Shown: piece after piece, positions 57,064 through 64,000 of the stretch | Position numbering within the stretch: the stretch's first letter is position 1 | How the letters are laid out: every line of letters starts with the position of its first letter | Source of the DNA: JASGCP01 sp965263285 | Lineage (GTDB): Bacteria > Bacteroidota > Bacteroidia > Chitinophagales > Chitinophagaceae | Length of the DNA: 64,000 bases | Direction: 5' to 3' | Assembly: GCA_965263285.1 (NCBI GenBank) | Contig: CBDHHD010000016.1 | Coordinates: 1,364,001-1,428,000, forward strand | Made by a program: the position numbers and the translations under genes | Notes under the pieces: model-generated | Databases searched by the model: none | What the model saw: only the letters and a program-made list of their open reading frames with translations | What the model was told of the DNA's origin: nothing

Positions 57064-58152
57064 TTATATATGTGTAGGAATCATCTTTATAAACGCTTTA
57101 ATAAGATCAATATAATCTATAATACCATTTTGTATCTCGCTTACAAAAATAAATTCATCTGCACTATGACTACGAGCGCTATCTCCAGGCCCCATTTTTA
57201 ACATTGGAAAGGGGATCAGTGCCTTATCACTTGTAGTAGGAGAGCCATATACTTGTTTACCTATTTTCTGACCTGCTACTACTAAAGGATGTGTTTCTTC
57301 AATAATGGTAGAACGCAATCTCATACTTCTTGGAGTTACATCGCTTTGTAAATGTTGCTGTAAGGTTTGCAATATGGCCTGAAATGAGTATAGTTCATTT
57401 ACGCGAATATCAATTGTAAAATAACAGAGAGAGGGTACTACATTATGTTGTTGGTTAGGCGTGTGGATAGCAGTAACAGTCATTTTAACTGGGCCTAGCG
57501 TATGGCTTATTTTATCAAATTGATGTTGTTGAATCCAAGTAATATCTGCCAATGCAATATATAAGGCATTTTTGCCTTCATTGCGTGCTGCATGACCTGA
57601 TATCCCTTTTGAAACAGCATCTACTACCATTAAGCCCTTTTCAGAAATAGCCAATTGTGTTAGTGTAGGCTCTCCTACAATACCACAAGTGCAAGGAGGC
57701 ATTTGTGACAATAACGCTTCTATCCCATTGCTACCTGATATCTCTTCTTCAGCTGAAATACCTATGCATATATTATAGGGTAAAGAAGGATGGTCGTAGA
57801 AATATAAGAATGTAGCTATTAAGCTTACCAATGCACCTCCCGCGTCATTACTGCCCAAACCATATAATTTATTGTCAATAATAGTTGCCTCAAAAGGATT
57901 TCTTGTATACCCTTTATTAGGTTGCACCGTATCATGATGGGAGTTTAAAAAAAGGGTAGGCTTTTGTGTAGAAAAATGCTGATTTGTTGCCCATAGATTA
58001 TTTAAATAACGATGTGGCACAATATGATGTTCTTCAAAAAATCGTATTAATATTTTTGTTCTATTATCTTCTTCTTTACTAAAAGAGGAAATAGCAATAA
58101 TATCTTGTAAGAGTTGAATTGATATTGTTTGCAAATATTCGATAGTGTACAT
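57064..58152 (-). CDS. argE: N-acetylornithine deacetylase-type M20 peptidase
   Basis: 362 residues. Removes the acyl group of the arginine intermediate. LNSHHDTVQP (metal His), GLGSNDAGGALVS (bridging Asp), SAEEEISGSNGIE (catalytic Glu pair) and ARSHSADEF near the C-terminus. Its position directly after argB and argF' supports the arginine assignment over succinyl-diaminopimelate desuccinylase, and in this phylum the substrate could be N-acetyl- or N-succinyl-citrulline/ornithine. 12 bases separate it from argB. Confidence 0.9.
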   Translation of the reverse strand: MYTIEYLQTISIQLLQDIIAISSFSKEEDNRTKILIRFFEEHHIVPHRYLNNLWATNQHFSTQKPTLFLNSHHDTVQPNKGYTRNPFEATIIDNKLYGLGSNDAGGALVSLIATFLYFYDHPSLPYNICIGISAEEEISGSNGIEALLSQMPPCTCGIVGEPTLTQLAISEKGLMVVDAVSKGISGHAARNEGKNALYIALADITWIQQHQFDKISHTLGPVKMTVTAIHTPNQQHNVVPSLCYFTIDIRVNELYSFQAILQTLQQHLQSDVTPRSMRLRSTIIEETHPLVVAGQKIGKQVYGSPTTSDKALIPFPMLKMGPGDSARSHSADEFIFVSEIQNGIIDYIDLIKAFIKMIPTHI

Positions 58153-58164
58153 GATGAATAATTA

Positions 58165-58950
58165 TTATGGTAATAAAGTAGTGCCTGTTTGTTGTAACAA
58201 AATATCTTCTATATCTAAAGCCATTCCAATATGCACTGCATGCACACCTTGGGCAATTGCTTCAAAAGCATTTTCTAATTTAGGAATCATCCCTGCGTAA
58301 ATAATTTTATTTTGTTTTAACAAAGGGAGTTCTTTTGCATGAATATGTGTAATACAAGAGGAGTTATCTTCTATATTCTTCAATACGCCTTTTTTTTCAA
58401 ATAGATATATTAAAGACACCCTAAAATATGGAGATAGATATGTTGCCAATGTTTGCGCTATGGTATCAGCATTTGTATTAAGCAAATAGCCTTCTGGAGA
58501 ATAAGTAATAGGTGCTACCACTATAGAAAGATTGTCTTGTAACCAACGAATTATAGGTTGTACATTAATTGAATCAATATCTCCTACCCACCCATAATCT
58601 ATATTGGTAGGCAATCGTTTATGTGCTTTTATAATACCTGCATCGGCTCCTGTTACACCTATTGCATTACAATGAAACGACTGCAATAAAGTTACTATTG
58701 TTTTATTAATCCACCCCGCATATACCATGGTAACAATTTTTAATGTTTCTTTATTAGTAATGCGTCTACCTTCTTTCATCTCTTGCGGAATGCCTAATTG
58801 ACCTGCTAATTGCGTTGCTAATACACCTCCTCCATGAACAAGTATCTTTTTACCTTTGATAGAAGATATTTTTTTTAAAAAAGAAACCAATGTCTGTTCA
58901 TCATCAATTACATTGCCTCCAATTTTTACAACCATTAAAGACTCCATCAT
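58165..58950 (-). CDS. argB: Acetylglutamate kinase
   Basis: 261 residues. Phosphorylates the acylated glutamate in arginine synthesis. VVKIGGNVIDD, LVHGGGVLATQL and GMIPKLENAFEAIAQGVHAV match the amino-acid kinase fold. The ATG at 58935 (MVVKIGG) is an alternative start. Short gaps on both sides (8 and 12 bases) make an argF'-argB-argE operon. Confidence 0.93.
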   Translation of the reverse strand: MMESLMVVKIGGNVIDDEQTLVSFLKKISSIKGKKILVHGGGVLATQLAGQLGIPQEMKEGRRITNKETLKIVTMVYAGWINKTIVTLLQSFHCNAIGVTGADAGIIKAHKRLPTNIDYGWVGDIDSINVQPIIRWLQDNLSIVVAPITYSPEGYLLNTNADTIAQTLATYLSPYFRVSLIYLFEKKGVLKNIEDNSSCITHIHAKELPLLKQNKIIYAGMIPKLENAFEAIAQGVHAVHIGMALDIEDILLQQTGTTLLP

Positions 58951-58958
58951 AATCAGTA

Positions 58959-59948
58959 CTATTGTGTAGGAAAATTTAATATCTCACTTAAAACAGATTG
59001 AACAGACCATACCCTATTGCCTGCTTGTTCTAAAGTAAGCGACATATCACTATCTAAAATATCCGATGCTAATTCTACATTTCTTCTTACAGGCAAGCAA
59101 TGCATAACCTTTGCATGAGGCGCTACTCTTTTTACTCTTGACTGATTAAGCATCCATTCCTTTTGTACTGAGTGTATGGTACCATAAGGAGAAAAAGTAC
59201 TCCAATTTTTTACATAGATAAAGTCGGCATCGGCTAATGCTTCTTCTTGATTATATATAATAGGCACTCCTTTGGTAAATTTTTCAGAAAGTTCATAGTG
59301 CGGGGGATGGGTAATAAAAAAATCTGCTTCATTCCACACACGCATCCATTCAGAAAAGCTATTGGCTACACAATGTGGAATCACTTTTATATGAGGAGCC
59401 CATGTTAAAACTACTTTAGGGCGTTTTTTATTGATATGACTCATTTGCTCTTTAATCGTAATTAAATCTGCTAGCGACTGTAGAGGATGTAAGGTAGCAC
59501 TTTCTAAACTAACAATTGGAATACCCGCGTATTTAATAAATTGATTAAGACAATATTCATTGTAATCTTCTTTTTTATTAGTAAGTGTTGGAAAAATACG
59601 AATAGCCATGATATCAAAATACTTACCTAAAATAGGTGCTGCATCCTTAATATGTTCTACTTTATTCCCATTCATAATAACTTGATCCTGAAATTCTAAT
59701 GCCCATCCCTCTGCATCCATATTTAATATAATCGTATGCAATCCAAGATGATGTGCAGCCAACTGAGTACTTACTCTTGTGCGTAAACTAGAATTTAAGA
59801 AAATTAATCCTATTCTTTTCTTGTCTCCTAATAATGTATCCAGCAAGGGTTTTTGTTTATATAATAATGCCTTATCTATTAACCCATTTATATTTCTAAC
59901 ACTATCAACAGAAATAAATTGCCGATGATTTAATATGTGGCCTTTCAT
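58959..59948 (-). CDS. argF': N-acyl-ornithine carbamoyltransferase
   Basis: 329 residues. Carbamoylates an acylated ornithine, a variant of the arginine pathway found in Bacteroidota and Xanthomonas. FLNSSLRTRVSTQLAAHHLG carries the carbamoyl-phosphate loop and MHCLPVRRNVELASDIL the C-terminal signature. ELASDIL and the LESATLHPLQSLADL segment are as in the acyl-ornithine group and unlike classic ArgF. Whether the acyl group is acetyl or succinyl cannot be told from sequence here. First gene of the operon. Confidence 0.9.
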   Translation of the reverse strand: MKGHILNHRQFISVDSVRNINGLIDKALLYKQKPLLDTLLGDKKRIGLIFLNSSLRTRVSTQLAAHHLGLHTIILNMDAEGWALEFQDQVIMNGNKVEHIKDAAPILGKYFDIMAIRIFPTLTNKKEDYNEYCLNQFIKYAGIPIVSLESATLHPLQSLADLITIKEQMSHINKKRPKVVLTWAPHIKVIPHCVANSFSEWMRVWNEADFFITHPPHYELSEKFTKGVPIIYNQEEALADADFIYVKNWSTFSPYGTIHSVQKEWMLNQSRVKRVAPHAKVMHCLPVRRNVELASDILDSDMSLTLEQAGNRVWSVQSVLSEILNFPTQ

Positions 59949-60043
59949 ATTTATATATAGTATTTAAATTATGTATTAATTGTATATAAAATAATTGTAA
60001 AGGTAAATAAATTATTAAATTAAATCATGAATCAATAAAACCA

Positions 60044-60373
60044 GGCTACATCTTTTTTTGAGGTGCTGGGAGGTATTTGTGTTTTTTGTAATTACTCAGG
60101 TATAGGTTCATCATTTATTTTTTATATCCTTTTCTTTCTTTTGTCTTGATACAAAAGAAAGAAACAAAGAAAAAATCAAGCATGCAGATAAAGAGCTACA
60201 GAACTACGGCTCGCTACGCTAGCGAGAATGAAGGGGAGAGCTGGTCGCTTCGCTCACCTCGTTTTGTAACGATCTTTATCTGAGGGCAGTCCTCATCAGA
60301 TATTTCCTATTATTTCCATGTTTATATGTATGTAATAATCCATGCTTCCAGCACCTCAAAAAAAGATGTAGCC
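60044..60373. mobile_element. Inner palindromic element, internally deleted
   Basis: 330 bp. Both ends intact (GGCTACATCTTTTTTTGAGG and inverse). The central loop with TATGAATCGTTATGATG is missing, so the arms meet at GAATGAAGGGGAGAGCTGGT. No outer frame and no obvious target duplication. Confidence 0.85.
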
Positions 60374-60465
60374 GAAAAAACAGATATAACAAAACGAATA
60401 CTAACTTATGTTATACTAAACACATAGATACAAAAAAAATTAGACAATTAGGCTATAATTAATTG

Positions 60466-60473
60466 TATTTTTG
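60466..60473 (+). promoter_or_regulatory. Putative Bacteroidota -7 box for sucC
   Basis: TATTTTTG, then C, matches TAnnTTTG. It lies 28 bases before the start codon of sucC. Confidence 0.5.
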
Positions 60474-60501
60474 CGTTTTTATACTTTAAATTTATACATC
60501 C

Positions 60502-61713
60502 ATGAATATACATGAATTTCAAGCTAAAGATTTGTTAAAGCAATATGGAGTTATGGTTCAAGATGGTATTGCTGTAGATAATGTTAAAGATGCATTAATA
60601 GCATATCAGCAAATTAAATCGAAGAATAACAATCCCTTTGTAGTGATTAAAGCTCAAATTCATGCAGGAGGTAGAGGGAAAGGGAAAACAATTGAAACAC
60701 AAACCAATGGTGTAAAAGTTGTTAAAAATGCAGAAGAAGTAGAACAAATTTCAAAAGCATTATTAGGCAATACACTTGTAACTATTCAAACAGGATCATT
60801 AGGAAAAAAAATAAATAAACTATTTATTGCTGAAGATATGTATTATAGTGGAGCTAATCCTACAAAAGAATATTATCTATCTATTCTATTAGATCGCGCT
60901 AAAGCTATGAATGTAATTATCTATTCGCCCGAAGGAGGAATGGATATTGAAGCAATTGCTCATACAAAACCAGATAAAATATTTAAAGAATGGGTTCATC
61001 CTATTGGGGAGTTACAACCATTTCAAGCGCGTAGAATTGCTTTTAACTTAGGTCTTTCTGGAGAGGCATTTAAAAATTGTATCAAATTTATTACGCAATT
61101 ATATAAAGCATACATCGCATTAGAATGTAGTATGGTAGAGATTAATCCACTCTTTAAAACAAGTGATGAGAAAATAGTAGCGGTAGACTGCAAAATTGCA
61201 TTAGATGACAATGCACTTGTTAGGCATCCCGAATTGCTATCTTTACGCGATATAAACGAAGAAGATCCTATGGAAGTAGAAGCAGATAATTATCACTTAA
61301 ACTATGTAAAATTAAATGGCAATGTAGGATGCATGGTAAATGGAGCAGGGTTAGCTATGGCTACCATGGACATGATTGAATTAAACGGAGGGTCTCCTGC
61401 TAATTTTTTAGATGTAGGAGGAAGCGCAAATGCAGAAACAGTAGAAGCAGGATTTAAAATTATATTAAAAGACCCACATGTAAAAGCCATTTTAATTAAT
61501 ATCTTTGGAGGTATTGTGCGTTGTGATCGCGTAGCCAATGGTGTCATTGAAGCATACAGAAAACTAGGGGACATACACATTCCTATTATTGTAAGATTAC
61601 AAGGAACCAATGCAAAAGAAGCTAAACAAATAATAGAAGCAAGCGGGTTAAAAGCAGAATCAGCTATTTTATTAAGCGAGGCAGCCACATTAGTTAGAAA
61701 GGTAATAGCATAA
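60502..61713 (+). CDS. sucC: Succinyl-CoA synthetase beta subunit
   Basis: 403 residues. ADP- or GDP-forming enzyme of the TCA cycle. ATP-grasp fold with MNIHEFQAKDLLKQYGV, IHAGGRGKGK (53-62), VEINPLF and FGGIVRCDRVANGV (ligase-CoA domain). The usual partner sucD is not downstream. The next gene is dxr on the other strand. Intact, and the family start is unambiguous. Confidence 0.96.
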   Translation: MNIHEFQAKDLLKQYGVMVQDGIAVDNVKDALIAYQQIKSKNNNPFVVIKAQIHAGGRGKGKTIETQTNGVKVVKNAEEVEQISKALLGNTLVTIQTGSLGKKINKLFIAEDMYYSGANPTKEYYLSILLDRAKAMNVIIYSPEGGMDIEAIAHTKPDKIFKEWVHPIGELQPFQARRIAFNLGLSGEAFKNCIKFITQLYKAYIALECSMVEINPLFKTSDEKIVAVDCKIALDDNALVRHPELLSLRDINEEDPMEVEADNYHLNYVKLNGNVGCMVNGAGLAMATMDMIELNGGSPANFLDVGGSANAETVEAGFKIILKDPHVKAILINIFGGIVRCDRVANGVIEAYRKLGDIHIPIIVRLQGTNAKEAKQIIEASGLKAESAILLSEAATLVRKVIA

Positions 61714-61817
61714 TGAATACACTTAATTTAGCGTTCCCTATTTGCATGCTATTCTTACATGTTTGTAGAGGTATGTGAAATGACATAATAGTGCACTTAT
61801 AGAAACCAATAGATAGT

Positions 61818-63035
61818 TTATAGTTTTAGCTTAGCACTAAGGAATTCACGAACATATTGATCTATTTCTATAATATTTTGCATAGTTGGGTGCTCAATAA
61901 AAGGGATTTTAATAAGCATATCTTCTATTACATCTGCAATACCCAAAAAATGTAATTTCCCTTGCAAAAATGCTTTTACAGCTACCTCATTACTTGCATT
62001 TAACACACAAGGCGTATTCCCTCCTTTTTTTAAACAATCTATTGCAACCTTCAAACATTTAAAGGTTTTAATATCAGGAATATCAAAGGTTAGTTCTCTT
62101 GGAGAGTGAAATTGATATCGTGTATAAGAAGTAGGTAAACGATAAGGATAAGTAAGTGCATATTGAATAGGAATACGCATGTTGGCAATTCCCATTTGAG
62201 CTTTCATGCTACCATCTATAAATTCTACAAAACTATGTATGATACTTTGTTGATGCACTTGCACTTCAATCTGTTCAGGATCAAGGTTAAATAACCATTT
62301 AGCTTCAAACATTTCAAAGCCTTTATTCATTAATGTAGATGAATCAATTGTAATCTTATCTCCCATTTTCCAAGTAGGGTGTTGCAAAGCATGTTCTTTT
62401 TTTACATTTAATAAGAAATTAGGTTTTTTCCCAAAGAAAGGTCCTCCACTAGCCGTTAAAACAACTCTTTCTATAGGCGATACTTCTCCTTGTAAGCATT
62501 GAAATATAGCTGATATTTCACTATCAATAGGATATAGGTCAGTTTTATATTCTATTAATTTGTTCATTATAATATGTCCTGCTACTACCAATGCTTCTTT
62601 ATTTGCTAATGCAATAGTTACTTTTTTTTCAATACAACATAAAAGAGGAGCTAAAGCAGCATAGCCAGAAATGGCATTCAAAGCAATATCAAACTCAACT
62701 ACATGAATAGCCTCTAATAACCCTGATGAACCAGCTAATACTTTTATGGCGGGGATATGCTCTAAAGTCGTTTTTACTATGTCATAATAACTTTCATTAC
62801 CAATTACAACAACAGCAGGATTAAATGCTATAGCTTGTTCAATAAGAAGTTGGTAGGAATGTTGGGCAAATAAAATAGACACTTCTAAATAAGCTTCTTG
62901 TATAGATATTACTTCTAATGCTTGCCTTCCAATAGAACCTGTAGAGCCTAACAAAGCGATTTTTCTCTTTTTGCCTATAAATCCTTGTTTGTGATGCTTA
63001 TAACCTAATGGGTATTGATACATATTATATAGCAT
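61818..63035 (-). CDS. dxr: 1-deoxy-D-xylulose 5-phosphate reductoisomerase
   Basis: 405 residues. First committed step of the MEP isoprenoid pathway. NADPH-binding LLGSTGSIGRQAL (28-40), ALANKEALVVAG, the metal-binding PIDSEISAIFQCL (about 170) and HPTWKMGDKITIDSSTLMNKG. The N-terminus has about 20 extra residues (MLYNMYQYPLGYKHH). The true start may be MYQYPL or later. It begins one base after the stop of the small upstream gene. Confidence 0.95.
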   Translation of the reverse strand: MLYNMYQYPLGYKHHKQGFIGKKRKIALLGSTGSIGRQALEVISIQEAYLEVSILFAQHSYQLLIEQAIAFNPAVVVIGNESYYDIVKTTLEHIPAIKVLAGSSGLLEAIHVVEFDIALNAISGYAALAPLLCCIEKKVTIALANKEALVVAGHIIMNKLIEYKTDLYPIDSEISAIFQCLQGEVSPIERVVLTASGGPFFGKKPNFLLNVKKEHALQHPTWKMGDKITIDSSTLMNKGFEMFEAKWLFNLDPEQIEVQVHQQSIIHSFVEFIDGSMKAQMGIANMRIPIQYALTYPYRLPTSYTRYQFHSPRELTFDIPDIKTFKCLKVAIDCLKKGGNTPCVLNASNEVAVKAFLQGKLHFLGIADVIEDMLIKIPFIEHPTMQNIIEIDQYVREFLSAKLKL

Positions 63036-63317
63036 TTAATGAGGAATAGGATTAAACTCATTAAGAATTTGAGCATATAATCTGCTCGAGTCTGCTGATG
63101 TTATATTTTGTTCGCTTATTTGCAATTGGGGAACAATATCAATAAGCACTTGAATACGACTTTGTGTAGTCAAAAACTTATTAATAACAATAATTTTTTT
63201 GTTTTCTAACAAACACCAACCTGTTTGAAAATTACCTTGTTCATATCGAACCGTGTAAAAATTTTCTTTCAGCAATTGCTCAATTTTATCTAAGACAGAT
63301 GGGGTATAATTTATCAT
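63036..63317 (-). CDS. Small conserved-looking protein upstream of dxr
   Basis: 93 residues, soluble, no signal peptide. YTPSVLDKIEQLLKENFYTV and RYEQGNFQTGWCLLENKKII read like a small Bacteroidota protein family of unknown function. The adjoining dxr makes a shared transcript likely, but no biochemical link is evident. I assign no function. Confidence 0.75.
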   Translation of the reverse strand: MINYTPSVLDKIEQLLKENFYTVRYEQGNFQTGWCLLENKKIIVINKFLTTQSRIQVLIDIVPQLQISEQNITSADSSRLYAQILNEFNPIPH

Positions 63318-63399
63318 GTAAAATAAATAATATTTACAAAAGTAGTAACTATCTATGAAAACAAATAACTTAGATTAAATAATTTATATTTTTCTTGAA

Positions 63400-63777
63400 C
63401 ACTCAAGTATTACATTGGTATTCTTTTTTTATCTTTTTTATGGTCTCTCTTTTGTCTTGATACAAAATAAAAAACAAATAAGGAGTGCAGATGAAACGCT
63501 ATAAAACTGCAAATCGTTACACTAACGAGAATAATAAATCGGGTAGATATAAATGACACATTAACTAAATCATTGCCTTATCTTATCATAAGTTATTAGT
63601 AGAATAGTTGCTTACTTTAAGAAACTTGCACCCATTTTGTAACGCTCTTTATCTAAAGATAGTCCTAATTAGATACTCCCTATTATTTCCATGTTTATAA
63701 TTACTATACAATCCATGCACTTAATTAAACTAAGTAGTTGCAATTATATTTCTCTTAGTACCTGAAAAAAAGATTTA
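63400..63777. repeat. Strongly degenerate palindromic element
   Basis: Retains TCTCTTTTGTCTTGATACAA, AACGCTCTTTATCTAAAGAT, CTCCCTATTATTTCCATGTT and a right end TAGTACCTGAAAAAAAGATT. The left arm is only partly recognisable. It sits 20 bases before the polyprenyl synthetase start. Confidence 0.7.
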
Positions 63778-63797
63778 ACCTATTTTTGTTGTTTATT

Positions 63798-64000
63798 ATG
63801 CATATAGAAGAAATAACGAAACCCATCAGTAAAGAACTAGTTCAATATGAAGCTTATTTCCAAAAAGTCTTAGATAGTAAAGTCCCTCTATTAGATAAAA
63901 TAATGAAATATATTGTAAACAAAAAAGGAAAACAACTTCGTCCTATTATTGTTATTTTATCTGCCAAACTACATGGAGAAGTAACTCCCACTACTTATAG
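63798..64000 (+). CDS. Polyprenyl synthetase family protein (partial, N-terminal 67 residues)
   Basis: Starts at 63798 and runs off the right edge. The N-terminal helix is followed by YIVNKKGKQLRPIIVILSAK, which contains the GKxxRP motif of trans-isoprenyl diphosphate synthases (residues 44-49). It would make the polyprenyl chain of menaquinone or undecaprenyl carriers. The two DDxxD motifs are beyond the window. Confidence 0.9.
   Translation, partial: MHIEEITKPISKELVQYEAYFQKVLDSKVPLLDKIMKYIVNKKGKQLRPIIVILSAKLHGEVTPTTY

Overview
The window is AT-rich, double-stranded bacterial DNA that reads as Bacteroidota, most likely Chitinophagales. This is inferred from three things: an argF'-type (acyl-ornithine) carbamoyltransferase operon with argB and argE, Bacteroidota-style promoters (TAnnTTTG in the -7 position) and several Cys-lipobox lipoproteins with no close functional assignment. 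Housekeeping genes are ordinary and mostly intact. The DNA between them is packed with decayed insertion sequences and a large family of non-autonomous palindromic repeats, as expected for a genome undergoing IS expansion and gene loss, possibly in a host-associated lineage.

Layout. 1-663 is the start of a serine beta-lactamase-like hydrolase (runs off the left edge). 1330-5837 is sbcD-sbcC. 5887-12040 is a minus-strand accessory/defence-like island: an Abi-C-type protein, a membrane coiled-coil pseudogene, a DUF262/HNH nuclease pseudogene, a RhuM pseudogene split by a 511-bp repeat element, a GNAT-like plus Fic protein and the C-terminal half of an EcoRI-type adenine methylase. 12572-16224 is a membrane protein, acetoacetyl-CoA synthetase and holA. 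16432-20700 is a rearranged cluster between two ~215-bp direct repeats. It holds three copies of a gene for an eight-cysteine peptide with a bacteriocin-like leader, mixed with ISL3 and IS256-type transposase remains. 20784-27718 carries heme O synthase, adk, tadA, tRNA-Lys, sucA and sucB. 29186-31788 is clpB with an apparent frameshift. 31936-33430 is an IS481-type element carrying a hybrid repeat. 33583-43244 carries typA, thiL, an RsmI-like methylase, an nrnA-FKBP operon, a lipoprotein, fabF and acpP. 43653-46072 carries dcd and dprA. 46231-49600 is a stack of nested IS elements. 49614-54519 carries an alpha-carbonic anhydrase, ribH and a 1173-residue membrane protein of unknown function. 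54656-59948 is argF'-argB-argE followed by two tandem M20 amidohydrolases. 60502-63317 carries sucC, dxr and a small protein. 63798 to the end is the start of a polyprenyl synthetase.

How it fits together. sucA/sucB and sucC cover 2-oxoglutarate to succinate, although no sucD lies next to sucC. acpP/fabF is the fatty-acid elongation core, dxr and the polyprenyl synthetase belong to isoprenoid synthesis, and argF'BE is the acylated arginine route.

The most interesting material is in the repeats and the peptide cluster. A ~440-bp imperfect palindrome with ends GGCTACATCTTTTTTTGAGG / inverse is carried inside two different outer frames. Frame 1 has the same terminal inverted repeat as the resident ISL3 element, and two copies (9301-9811, 44189-44698) are flanked by perfect 8-bp target duplications, so ISL3-type transposition in trans is a good explanation. 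Frame 2 has ends GGCATAACTAAATTTAGTG and no visible autonomous partner. Several repeats end exactly at, or supply, the stop codon of a neighbouring gene.
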